Shown here: positions 40,401 to 46,685 of the stretch, piece by piece
How positions within the stretch are numbered: position 1 is the first letter of the stretch
How the letters are laid out: each line of letters begins with the position of its first letter
Assembly: GCF_000003815.2 (NCBI RefSeq)
Contig: NC_049979.1
Span: forward strand, 3,125,353-3,189,352
DNA: 64,000 nucleotides
DNA from: Branchiostoma floridae
Lineage: Eukaryota > Chordata > Leptocardii > Amphioxiformes > Branchiostomatidae
Direction: 5' to 3'
Program-made: the position numbers and the translations under genes
The notes under the pieces: model-generated
What the model saw: only the letters and a program-made list of their open reading frames with translations
What the model was told of the DNA's origin: nothing
The model's database searches: none

Positions 40401-43400
40401 AGACATGGAGTGGCTGCATGGGCCGGGACACGAGAACATGGAGGTGGACATCGGGTACATCCCGCGGATGGAGCTGACCTCAGTCGCCCCCTCCACGCCC
40501 GTACTCATCTACCAGGAGGATGGGTCTTACATGGACCAGCGGGACGCCGAGCTCAGCGAGGTACGTTTTGTTTAGTTTATCTTTTAGCTTTATATGTAAC
40601 AAATGGCTGAAGGTTATGGTTGAATTGTTGACTAAGAATCTAGAGGTTCTGGGTTCGAATCAGGCCCCAATGTTGTGCCCATGGAAAGGCGCTTTACACT
40701 TTTTTTCTTCATTCAACTCAGCTGAAAATGAATATCTGGCTTTGGTAAGAGAATTCCTCCATAATAGGACAGAAAGCCATATTCTAAGTGAGCCACACCT
40801 TGATGTTAAAGACCCAACCACATGGACACTTCTCAATAAGAGAAAGGGTCTGCCTCAGTGTAGATATTTAAACAAGTATCAAATCTACTCCACAGGAGCC
40901 TACAATTTTCCTGGAGGAGGACTCTGGAGACATCAGGTGGAACTCAGAAATCTCCATGGAGGAGGCCATGAAGAGCCTGGAGGTCAAGATGTACCCTTTC
41001 AAGACAGTAAGGAAATACTGTAGATTCCTGGATATATATGAATGCTGTAGGAACTAGTTTTTTAAGATATGTAAGAAAATCACAATTATGTCAACATCGA
41101 AAAAATGTAAACTGTGTGTCTTCTCTTTGAATACAGATAGATGCTTGTGTACATAATTTTTACTGAAGAACATCTTACATTGCACTGAACAATGTCCACT
41201 GCACCTAGTATATTGTATTTGTCTTTTTTCCTGCCTTGGCTTGAGCCCTCATGACACAAAGACCTGACCTGGATGTTTTGAAAACATTGCAGTTTGATAT
41301 ATCCACAGATATAAGTCACTCCATGGATAAAAGTGAACTAGCATTAGAACAAATGTCAGACCATTTGGCAAGAGAACAAACTTTTTCTGGTAGTGGCATG
41401 CTTCACAAAGTTTGATAAGAAAGACGTATTTCCCATCGTTTGTTGACGTAACAGTCACAGGTTGGCGTTATGATACACCATGTTTGTGGCTGATGTTTCT
41501 GTACTTGTTTCCTGTGAATGTGAAGTATTTGGCCTTGGCAGGCTGGCCAGTCCTCAAGTGTCTGTCAACAGTGCTGCTGGATTTCGTTAGACCACTGACA
41601 AATGTGATTTTGCGGATGATGTTAACTGCCTACTCCAACTCGGGCCCAGGACAGAATGTTTCTGAATTAATGTGCATGAATAATTGACCGATTCATAGCA
41701 AATATGTCATAAATGTAGTTTGCCATAGTTTCATGAAAATATTTCAATTGCAGTTTTAGCAGCTTTTCACTATTTCTTGCCCAGAACTGTTTTTTATTTG
41801 AAAAATCCGTAAGGAATACTTTAAAAGACTTTAAAGAATGATACATGCTGCTTTCTCTGCTTAGCCCTCAGCACCAACAAGAAAGAGTATGGGAGTTAGA
41901 CACACACATCACTACCATTGGACTAGCCCCCTGCTCTAGTGTCTTGCACAAATGTGTAGCCCAAGGGCTACAGAAATGGAGATAGGTGCCACCCCTGAGC
42001 ATCTGTTACAGATGCAAGGGCAACTTTTAAAAACTTCTGTACCGTATCTATTATTTGAACTGAAGAGAAATGTTCCTGTGTGTGTCCCCCAGGTGCCATA
42101 TTACAACTTCACCGAGGCTTTCAGTCGAGCTGAGGCGGAGAACAAACTGGTCCATTCCATTCTGCTGTGGGGGGCGCTGGACGACCAGTCCTGCTGAGGT
42201 AATGTACTGTGGAAACTTTGAATAAAAACTCATTTGTGTTGGTAGAATTCATAGTTGTGCAATTTGCACTTTATTCCAACACAAAGGAAAGGTCGATCTT
42301 GCCAACCTTTATCAGATGTCGATGTATCGAACGTTTTCGCGTCACAGGTATGACATAAATACCTTGTATTTCGCTTTGTAGATTTTATGGATTAGTGTAC
42401 TTTGTATCTTGTATTGCCAGCCAAACAAATATATTGGCACTTGATTTTCTCCATTGTTACCCTTGAGCGCCTAAGTCTAAGTAAGTCACTCTTGCAGGTT
42501 CGGGGCGGACACTCCGGGAGGGCCCCCTGGAGAGTTCGCCCATCGTGAAGATGCTGACGGATCACTTCATCAGCACCTGGGTGCTCGTCGCCGAGCTGGA
42601 GGGCATCAAGAACAGCTCCTCCGTACCCAAGCACAAGGAGCTGGCCACGATGGCGTTGGGTGCTTATGTGTAAGTTAGGCCAAGAAAAAAATTCCCTGTT
42701 TCCCTACCTACCCTAGAAAAACCTGCCTATCCTGGCAGTGTAGTCACACAGCTTTCAGTTAGAATTTTAGAATTCAGCTTGCTTCCTATTGAAGTAAAAA
42801 CACTGCTTGTCCTTTCTAATGAAGGATAAATGTATCTATGAAATCAAAATCAAAGTTTGACATTGAAAGACAAATGTCCTCATGCATTTCAATTTACTTT
42901 GTTCAACTGTATTGTAATATTATGTATCACTAGAGTTTTGGACTGACTAAAAAAAATTACAAGAAAAAAAAAGATAATGCATTCCGAGCCTAATCTTTTT
43001 AGGACTGAAACAGGAAACACAACATTTTTTCCTAGGCCTTACATTTGCTGCTGCTGTAAGGCCACAGCAAGTAAATTTGATGGATGGGTTTGTCTTGATA
43101 TGCATAAGGGAAGAAAAAACAAGATGGGCCCAAAAAATGAACAAGTTTCGTTTTCAAAATATCTAGGCTATAAATGTAACAAGAATTGAAACAACAAAAT
43201 ATGGCACATGTATCACAACCAACAAGTCTTTTATTTCCCCACTTAAGAAGTGCAAAAAGAGACAGATTGTGATAAGGTAAATATCAGATCAAGTCGAATG
43301 TTCTGACACCTTTGCCTCATACTTTCCCAGGTTCCCAGTAGAATTGATGGTGTCCCTGCCAAATGGTCCCATTTATTTTCGATATCTTATACATTGAATA

Positions 43401-44600
43401 TCAAACGATATGATAGTTATATTATGTAGAATGATTACATTTTATGTTTTTGAGACTGTTCTGTATTTTCTGACAACTCTGCATGTTTGCCTCAATCCTT
43501 TAAGGTTCCTGGTAGAAATAATGGTGTCCCTGCCTACTGGTCTCATTTATGTACCTTCATGTATCAAACATGAAACGATATGATAGCTATATATGTAGAA
43601 TGATTACATTTTATGTTTTGCAGACTGTTCTGTATTTTCTGACAACTTTGCACGTTTGCCTCATACTTTTCAGGTTCCCAGTAGAAATGATGGTCTCCCT
43701 GCCAAATGGTACCGTCGTTCACCACCTCAACGCTAACGACCTTCTGGACATGAGCTCCGGAGAGTCGTTTGACGTGGCCAGCAACATGATGCAGTGAGTA
43801 GGGACGTTGATCTGTTCAAAGATTTGTACTTTCTCAGAACTATCGTAGAGTGGAATTTGTTATCACCAAGCACAGTAAAGTATCTTCTCTGGGTAGTTTT
43901 AAAGAACGCTTGCAGATAGTCGTACAAAAGTTAGGTGTGACGGGTCCTTCAGTGTAATGTAACCAGCTGCTGCCACACTGCGTGCCTGAGAAGCTGGTGC
44001 GTTATGCCGAACGGCGGTTATATCGGCTATATAGATATAGATCCAGATATAAAGAGGATAATGTTATGGAAAATTCCTGACACATGACACATCGTACATA
44101 ACAGTACCGGTATAGAGAGCTGCCTGGTGTATTCCGTATCACTTTAGGTACCTAGCCATTGGTCAGATTGTCGAACTGTTTGAAAGTGACCCAACTTATA
44201 AGTGGGGACCGATTCTTCTGATGTCTGAGAAAACACAATCTCAAACTGGAATGTGCCAGAATTTGAGAAAATCTAATGTTCTCAAACAAAGTTGTAAGGA
44301 CCAATGTCCATATTTTTGGAAATTTTCTGGACTGGTCTGTGTTTATAGTATTTCACAGTTTTCTACTTGTATGCCACAACCTTCAATGAAATACATTTTT
44401 ACCATATCTTTTTATGGGTTTGAACCTCTGTTTATTCATGAAAGCTCAAATTGGGTATTCTATTCCTTGTATGTTTGTTTGTTTGTTTGTTTATTCTTGT
44501 CTCGACATCTCTTCTCTCGCACAGGTGGATGGACCCGACGTCTGTCACCTACAGCAAGTTCCTGAAGGAGGGAATGAGGAAGGCTGGCGTGGAGGAGTAA
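25150..44600 (+). CDS. SELENON: Selenoprotein N (full gene span, 11 exons, UGA recoded)
   Basis: Selenoprotein N is an ER membrane glycoprotein that senses luminal calcium and keeps SERCA calcium pumps reduced. Eleven exons join in phase to 1680 bases (559 residues plus stop; vertebrate forms are about 556-590). Domain order: cytosolic basic N-terminus, one membrane helix (residues ~36-58), an EF-hand loop ([12 protein letters not shown], ~79-90), the conserved luminal region ([34 protein letters not shown]), then the redox motif SCUG with Sec at codon position 437, and the C-terminal [17 protein letters not shown] and [10 protein letters not shown]. The UGA at 42195 is within [20 protein letters not shown], the exact family context. 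Recoding signals SRE and SECIS are both present. Four exons carry no mishaps; three have decayed copies of their 5' borders in the preceding intron. Confidence 0.97.
26070..26195 (-). mobile_element. tRNA-derived SINE fragment
   Basis: On the minus strand: TTAGGCCCAGAATCCAGAGG then CCTGGGTTCAAATCCTGTCG, a B box in tRNA-like context. In SELENON intron 1. Confidence 0.65.
26344..26554. mobile_element. Palindromic MITE (GGTAAGGCTTAGGTCACATT)
   Basis: Arms GGTAAGGCTTAGGTCACATT..CCAAAGCGAGGCCCGGCCGGG and the reverse complement at 26510-26554; 211 bp. A relative lies at about 8840-9118. Preceded by a direct duplication of CCCCAACCTCAAGATATATC (26239, 26281). Confidence 0.85.
26829..30088 (+). mobile_element. 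PHD-endonuclease-RT LINE (CR1/Jockey-like), in SELENON intron 1
   Basis: Inserted in a DNA element and flanked by GAATTACG on both sides (26821-26828, 30089-30096), so target-primed integration is supported. The 3' end runs past the stop through a short UTR ending in an ATAGATACAGATACAGATACA microsatellite-like tail. The 5' end is truncated within the zinc finger. A 3' fragment of the same family is at 43813-44060. Low decay suggests a fairly recent copy. Confidence 0.88.
26842..29994 (+). CDS. LINE polyprotein: partial PHD finger, endonuclease, reverse transcriptase
   Basis: The open frame runs from a TAG at 26839 to the stop at 29992-29994; the first ATG is 27025 (989 residues). The 61 codons before that ATG encode a PHD-type zinc finger ([30 protein letters not shown]) lacking its first cysteine because of the 5' truncation. 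From the ATG: EEP endonuclease motifs [29 protein letters not shown] and [10 protein letters not shown] (residues ~50-270), then reverse transcriptase [54 protein letters not shown] and catalytic FADD (~500-730), and the usual LINE C-terminal region. No frameshift or internal stop: potentially functional protein apart from the finger. The clade is a judgement from motif style (CR1/Jockey superfamily). Confidence 0.92.
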   Translation, partial: LPYVCNKAVQNTQAAICCDDCNRWYHKDCIGLCSQVYTVLETHKSYSWICCDCGTPNFASDMFDITDDSFHSVNSFDTLNPSLLGDTPAATSTPLRSKQGKTHTRGNSHKKNKAKLLLVNCQSVRNKTAELATVIDTYKPDILVGTESWLNENISSSEIFPDNYIVHRKDRKTGPGGGVFQANRDDLIVTHRPDLDTDCEIIWTQTQLAGKKPLMIGTYYRPPSDKGNSLDELDSSINKVGTKINSDNVIILGDFNIPGINWDASTTDNAQNHTGQAQKLLHLVDNHGLFQTVQEPTRNGNLLDLVLVNNPNIIEKTTVVPGISDHDMVLVDVNLAPKQNKKPKRKVYIRTKSDEPAIKNDLEDYATNFNMRTKDMSVAQKWDDFKSKMKHTMNKHIPSKMTSSRYNLPWFNRNLRRHCRKKQRLYNKAKRTGQEEDWNKYKKVKKGVQKSIRSAHSKYVANILGEAITDKPKTFWSYIKGLRRDLVGVATLKVGSTIISDSEKKAEALSSQFKSVFTEEDTTDMPSLGNPCTPPMEQIEVSTYGVEKMLQGLNPSKASGPDQIPPWFLKMTASEIAPVLTNIFQQSLDTGEIPKDWRDANICAIFKKGDRAIPSNYRPVSLTSISCKLLEHIIHSHIMKHLEGHNILTDYQHGFRAKRSTETQLILTVHDIAGALNNKRQVDLAILDFTKAFDKVPHSRLISKLEFYGIQGTTLNWLKAFLTNREQTVVVEGKASAPVKVASGVPQGTVLGPLLFLLYINDLPDQLDSSVRLFADDCLLYIEVSTQNDSQVLQKDLNTLEEWQRKWLMQFNPDKCYIMHITNKRTPKVSPYQFCGQTLETTKTHPYLGVTLTTGLKWGVHVNKITTKAKQTLGVIKRNLWACPTRVKSLAYTSLVRPNLEYAATVWDPYTKKDKDKLERVQNQAARFCTNNYNRDSSVTKMKTDLQWMSLEDRRKMSRLSMMYKMTNKLVDVPTDKYLIPAQKRTRNSHAFKYQSYQPRIDVFKNSYFPRTIVEWNLLSPSTVGASSLGSFKERLQIDVQKVGVMSHSV
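30160..31826. other. SELENON intron 1, no recognised feature
   Basis: Between the nested LINE and its DNA-element relative. No coding motif, palindrome or tandem array noticed. Confidence 0.5.
31827..32012 (-). mobile_element. Intact relative of the LINE-split DNA element
   Basis: Ends GAGGGTCTGCATG and CATGCAGACCCTC, 186 bp, repeated TTTAGCGTAAT/AATTCAGCGTAAA blocks also seen at 26720-26830. In SELENON intron 1. Confidence 0.7.
32166..32389 (+). mobile_element. hAT-type MITE (CAGGGCTGTCTCCAG termini)
   Basis: Inverted ends CAGGGCTGTCTCCAG and CTGGAGACAGCCCTG exact over 15 bp, 224 bp. No clear TSD. A related fragment, opposite orientation, at 36035-36250. Confidence 0.85.
33602..33928 (+). 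mobile_element. hAT-type MITE (CAGGGTTGTAGTCAGC family)
   Basis: Ends CAGGGTTGTAGTC and CAACAACCCTG; shares GCTGGGGACGGAAAAAA and AAATGCAGGAAATAGCATTT with its relatives. TSD eroded. In SELENON intron 1. Confidence 0.85.
33930..36030. other. SELENON intron 1, no recognised feature
   Basis: Low-density sequence with short open frames only. A fragment starting CAGGGTTGTCACTAGGACCT at 35802 looks like another hAT-type end. No exon matching SELENON is found here. Confidence 0.5.
36035..36250 (-). mobile_element. hAT-type MITE fragment (CAGGGCTGTCTCCAGG)
   Basis: Begins CCAGGGCTGTCTCCAGGACC and shares GAAAATGTATTTTCGTAAG-type inner sequence with 32166; the other end stops at GGGATGGAAAAAAAATTCC, about 85 bases before SELENON exon 2. 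Confidence 0.7.
36335..36448 (+). CDS. SELENON: SELENON exon 2
   Basis: 38 codons beginning [20 protein letters not shown] and ending [10 protein letters not shown], matching vertebrate PSEETLTIEARFQPLLPETM. Acceptor CCCCAG|ACG, donor GGG|GTGAGT. It joins exon 1 directly across the 10.9-kb intron 1; no counterpart of the primate Alu-derived exon is expected or seen. Confidence 0.92.
36971..37042. repeat. (CATC)n microsatellite
   Basis: CCATCCATCCATCCATCCAT with a few variants; in SELENON intron 2, 60 bases before exon 3. Confidence 0.93.
37103..37271 (+). CDS. SELENON: SELENON exon 3
   Basis: Encodes [26 protein letters not shown] and [12 protein letters not shown](G), matching vertebrate FLGVSRLALSGLRNW, HFQPFLPPP and IIPSELSMFTG. 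Acceptor CCGCCAG|TTT, donor G|GTAAGT. Confidence 0.94.
37800..37980. repeat. Boundary-spanning duplication, SELENON exon 4 acceptor side
   Basis: CTTTGCAGGCACG(C/T)TGT(T/C)GAGTAACC and GGTACTTCCCGCCC occur at 37808-37847 and 37938-37977. The first copy keeps an intact acceptor and a frame open for 36 codons; the second is the real exon. Confidence 0.92.
37945..38119 (+). CDS. SELENON: SELENON exon 4
   Basis: Encodes (G)[18 protein letters not shown] and [20 protein letters not shown], then [18 protein letters not shown](R). This is among the most conserved parts of the family ([18 protein letters not shown] in vertebrates). Acceptor TTTGCAG|GC, donor AG|GTAGCT. A copy of acceptor plus the first ~33 exon bases lies at 37815. 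Confidence 0.95.
38480..38963. mobile_element. Tc1/mariner-like MITE with TA duplication
   Basis: Starts CAGTCAAACCTGCCCGAGCG, ends TTGGGCAGGTTTGACTG, flanked by TA (38478-38479, 38964-38965). Subterminal CGACCACCTGGCC / CGACCACCTGTCC repeats. In SELENON intron 4. Confidence 0.85.
39309..39460 (+). CDS. SELENON: SELENON exon 5
   Basis: Encodes (R)[37 protein letters not shown] and [11 protein letters not shown], nearly residue-for-residue the vertebrate sequence. Acceptor TTTTTCAG|G, donor G|GTAAGT. Confidence 0.95.
39487..39546. repeat. (GAAT)n microsatellite
   Basis: GAATGAATGAATGAATGGAT-type run shortly after SELENON exon 5; similar GAATGAATGAA runs separate the exon 6 boundary copies at 40008-40360. 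Confidence 0.92.
39930..40460. repeat. Boundary-spanning tandem repeat, SELENON exon 6 acceptor side (4 copies)
   Basis: AGACATGGA..TGGCTGCA..GAGAACATGGAGGT..GACATC blocks start at about 39938, 40086, 40260 and 40401, spacing about 140-175 bases, separated by GAATGAATGAA-rich intron. Divergence rises with distance from the real exon (last copy). Confidence 0.92.
40403..40560 (+). CDS. SELENON: SELENON exon 6
   Basis: Encodes (D)[20 protein letters not shown] and [20 protein letters not shown], matching vertebrate [20 protein letters not shown]. Acceptor TTTCAG|AC, donor GAG|GTACGT. Three decayed copies of its first ~50 bases, each with an upstream acceptor-like tract, precede it. Confidence 0.95.
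40598..40850 (+). mobile_element. tRNA-derived SINE, degraded
   Basis: B box GGTTCTGGGTTCGAATC, body GGAAAGGCGCTTTACACTTT, CAGCTGAAAATGAATATCTG and TGATGTTAAAGACCCAACCA. In SELENON intron 6, ending ~45 bases before exon 7. Confidence 0.8.
40896..41006 (+). CDS. SELENON: SELENON exon 7
   Basis: 37 codons beginning [20 protein letters not shown], then [17 protein letters not shown], matching vertebrate EEIKWQQELSWEEAARRLEV and AMYPFKK. Acceptor CCACAG|GAG, donor ACA|GTAAGG. Confidence 0.92.
42093..42198 (+). CDS. SELENON: SELENON exon 8 (contains the Sec codon)
   Basis: Encodes [18 protein letters not shown] and [16 protein letters not shown], then UGA and one further base. Vertebrate proteins read [39 protein letters not shown]. 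Acceptor CCCCCAG|GTG; donor GTAATG starts one base after the UGA. Confidence 0.96.
42195..42197 (+). other. SELENON: UGA selenocysteine codon (SCUG redox motif)
   Basis: TGA directly after TCC-TGC (Ser-Cys). When spliced it is followed by GGT TCG GGG CGG ACA CTC CGG GAG (GSGRTLRE). Conservation on both sides shows this is recoded as selenocysteine, not a stop. Confidence 0.96.
42498..42669 (+). CDS. SELENON: SELENON exon 9
   Basis: Completes Gly after Sec, then [40 protein letters not shown] and [13 protein letters not shown], matching vertebrate SGRTLRETVLESSPILTLLN and ESFISTWSLVKELEEL. Acceptor CTTGCAG|GT, donor GT|GTAAGT. Confidence 0.95.
42503..42541 (+). promoter_or_regulatory. Selenocysteine codon redefinition element (SRE) stem-loop
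   Basis: In the spliced mRNA this stem begins 6 nt after the UGA. Arms 42503-42518 and 42526-42541 pair at 15 of 16 positions (one A-A mismatch, two G-U pairs) around a 7-nt loop AGGGCCC. Vertebrate SELENON has a stem-loop at the same spacing that promotes Sec insertion. The pairing is read directly; function is by analogy. Confidence 0.85.
42673..42745 (-). mobile_element. Short interspersed element fragment, inverted copy
   Basis: Reverse complement of the 12191-12278 repeat (CCCTACCTACCCTAGAAAAA, then CCTGCC..GGCAGTGTAG). It starts 3 bases after the exon 9 donor. Confidence 0.7.
43311..43730. repeat. Boundary-spanning tandem repeat, SELENON exon 10 acceptor side (3 copies)
   Basis: TTTGCCTCATACTTT..CAGGTTCCCAGTAGAA and GATGGTGTCCCTGCCAAATGG repeat at about 43311, 43488 and 43657, spacing ~175. 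The intron part ACGATATGATAGTTATAT and ACATTTTATGTTTTG is repeated too. The third copy is the real exon. Confidence 0.93.
43674..43793 (+). CDS. SELENON: SELENON exon 10
   Basis: Encodes [20 protein letters not shown] and [19 protein letters not shown], matching vertebrate [20 protein letters not shown] and NYFLD. Acceptor TTTTCAG|G, donor CA|GTGAGT. Two decayed copies of its 5' part precede it at about 43331 and 43504. Confidence 0.95.
43813..44060 (+). mobile_element. 5'-truncated 3' end of the intron-1 LINE family
   Basis: In SELENON intron 10. Shares AGAACTATCGTAGAGTGG, TGGGTAGTTTTAAAGAACGC and GCCGAACGGCGGTTATA with the 29.85-30.08 kb end of the LINE, then an ATAGATATAGATCCAGATA tail. 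The reading frame is broken by a short deletion (CACAGTAAAGTATC). Confidence 0.85.
44525..44600 (+). CDS. SELENON: SELENON exon 11 (stop codon)
   Basis: Encodes (Q)[17 protein letters not shown] and RKAGVEE, then TAA at 44598-44600; vertebrate counterpart is FEDPSTATYMQFLKEGLRRG. Acceptor CGCACAG|GTGG. Confidence 0.94.
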
Positions 44601-44676
44601 TAACTTCTCCGCACGTCACTGCAGACAGCTGTCACTCAACAATACAGATCCCGTCCGCTCTCATTTCAAGACTGAA

Positions 44677-44888
44677 TACTGTAAATGCATTTAAGTTTGC
44701 GGGGATTTGATTTTGCGGTAGCAGGAAAAAGGACTTTTCGTGGTGGTTTTAAGTTCGCGGTAGCACCATGCACTGCAGTCTCTTACTGCCATGGAAAAAT
44801 GTTAACGGTGGTTTTAGATTCTCGGTGAATTGGCCACCGCGAAAACCACGGACATAAATCCACCGCGAACATTTCTGCATTTACAGTA
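44677..44888 (+). mobile_element. MITE with TACTGTAAATGCA termini (copy 3)
   Basis: Starts TACTGTAAATGCATTTAAG and ends TTCTGCATTTACAGTA, with the family core AAAAAGGACTTTTCG and repeated GCGGTGGTTTTAAG blocks. Related copies at 7820-8025, 13770-13963 and, inverted, 45091-45260. Confidence 0.85.
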
Positions 44889-45090
44889 ACATAGCCTTAG
44901 TGCTTCCTCAATTGATTCCACTGTATATATGGTTGATTTATGAACTTTCTCTTTGTCTTTTTATGTTGCAAGACACAACAACTTGAAAAAGAAAGGTAGC
45001 TCTACTCCCTGCTGTGCAGGAGTGTGTCTTCTATGATGATGTTGTCTTTCCAAATCTACGTACTTCTCAAAGACACCTGTCAGGGAGGAA

Positions 45091-45260
45091 TACTGTAAAT
45101 GCAGAAACTTTTGCGGTGGTTTAATGTTCGCTAACATTTTTCTATGGCGGTAAGAGACTACAGTGCATGGTGCTACTGCGAATTTAGAACCACCGCGAAA
45201 AGTCCTTTTTCCCGCTACCGTTAAAATAAAATCCCCGCAAACTTAAATGCATTTACAGTA
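45091..45260 (-). mobile_element. MITE with TACTGTAAATGCA termini (copy 4, inverted)
   Basis: Reverse-oriented relative to 44677-44888, 170 bp, both ends intact. The internal part is shorter. Together with the upstream copy it could pair into a long hairpin in the SELENON 3' UTR. Confidence 0.85.
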
Positions 45261-45587
45261 TGCTTTACTGAATACATGTCAGTAGCTTCTCAAAGAAGAC
45301 CTTGCAGACGTTGCTTTTATTTTTGGGAATACTAATGAATTGTTGGTTGTTTTGTATCAAGTATGCAGTATTTTGTTTCCTCCATGATATTTTTAATGGT
45401 CATCATTTGTAGTTTGTTTTCCAAAGTACAACTTGTAGGTATTTACTGCAAGCTGTGTCTTTTCTGAACCCTTGTATGAGCCTTGCAGTACCGGGTACAC
45501 TCACTAGAGGGCCCTGTTGATGTGTGCCTGGTGTGTTAATTCTTGTGCATTGTTTACTATGACCCTGTTGTACTGTTGGGCACCAGT

Positions 45588-45657
45588 CATGTCTCAGATG
45601 ATGGCCCTGCCGGAAAGTGTCGCAGACACTGGGCAGAGCCGGATGGATGGAGATGTG
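45588..45657 (+). promoter_or_regulatory. SECIS element (type II) in SELENON 3' UTR
   Basis: Helix I CATGTCTC (45588-45595) pairs with GAGATGTG (45650-45657). The non-Watson-Crick quartet is TGAT 45599-45602 with GGAT 45641-45644, giving U-U, G-A, A-G, U-G in order. Helix II GGC(C)CTGCC pairs with GGCAG(A)GCC, eight of nine positions. Unpaired AAA lies at 45614-45616, 12 nt from the core ATGA, and an apical mini-stem GTGTC/GACAC (45617-45629) makes it form II. It lies 987 bases after the stop codon. Every SECIS consensus feature is present. Confidence 0.93.
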
Positions 45658-45765
45658 GTGGTGTCTATACTGTACAGGTCTCTTTTTCCCACCATGCAGT
45701 TTATGTAATGACCACTGTTACTTTGGCATTCATTGGTACATTTTATAACTCAGATGCTTAAACAC

Positions 45766-45980
45766 TAGTTCACCTTATCTGTGGACTGTAACCTATATCT
45801 AAGGTTATAAAAAACAGTGTATTTAGGGATATCAAATTGATGGACAGTGGTTTCAAATTGCAATATTTGCAAAATATTGCAGTTTGAAGCTACAGTCCGT
45901 CAACTGGATGTCCCTATAAAATACACTGTGTTTTAAAAACAATGGATATAGGTTACCCCAAGGATATTTTATCTGTAATG
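45766..45980 (+). mobile_element. Foldback MITE downstream of SECIS
   Basis: Imperfect palindrome: left arm GTTCACCTTATCTGTGG..CTGTAACCTATATC and right arm GGATATAGGTTACCCC..GATATTTTATCTG, with inner arms around CAAATTGCAATATTTGC. Related copies at 46455-46685 and about 7500-7660. Confidence 0.7.
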
Positions 45981-46454
45981 TAGTAATTAATGACCTTCGT
46001 ACTTAAGACAAGTCTTTGGGTCAAGGCAATTTTCATGTTTTGAATTGAGTTGCCTTAGAACACCTTAAAAGGGTGACTACAAATCTCAGTTTTGTAACTC
46101 AAGCATGTTACTTTGCTTATATCTTGTATGCATTCATGCATTTAACTTTACTGTGTTTTAACAAGGACGTTATAACGTTACAACTTCATCACTTACCAGA
46201 TGCCATTGAGAAAGGTTGTTTCCATCTGGGAAAACCTAATCCTAGATAAATAATAGTTACAGAATCAGAAGTGAGCTGCTTTAGATAACCAAGATAACTT
46301 GATATGAATATTGGAAATGTTGACCAAGAATCTATTTTACCTATTGTATATAATGCTTCTAGATAGAACAAATAGCTTATATATGATATGATACTTGCCT
46401 GATATGTTCTTTGATAGCAACCTGGTGATGTAGTTTTTGGAGATAGGTAAGTTA

Positions 46455-46685
46455 AACAATAGTTCTCCTTTATCCATGGGTTGGCCTATATCTGTTATTT
46501 AAAAAAAAATTAAAACAGCATTAAGGGATATTGACAGTCTACAGTGGTTTTAAATTGCAATAAATAACTATATTTTCAAGATTTTGTAGTTTGAAATCAC
46601 TGTCCTTCGATATCCTTAAACACACTGTGATTTTAAAAACAGTGGATATAGGCTACCCCGCAGATAAAGGTGAACTTGTGTTTTC
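46455..46685 (+). mobile_element. Foldback MITE, second copy
   Basis: Same family as 45766-45980: right end GTGGATATAGGCTACCCC then GCAGATAAAGGTGAACTT, centre TTTAAATTGCAATAAATAAC; left arm eroded. Confidence 0.65.

Larger units (their letters stand above)
44601..45587 (+). other. SELENON 3' UTR, stop to SECIS
   Basis: Contains two opposite-oriented copies of one MITE (44677-44888 and 45091-45260). No open frame of note. The mRNA end is not determined; the transcript must extend past 45657, and TAAATAAATTTG near 47378 is one possible poly(A) signal. Confidence 0.7.

Noticed and set aside
42195-42197. TGA as the normal stop of a short protein
   Set aside because: Strong conservation continues after it across a splice junction (GSGRTLRE..., FPVEMM..., FLKEGM...), and SRE plus SECIS are present; it is a Sec codon.
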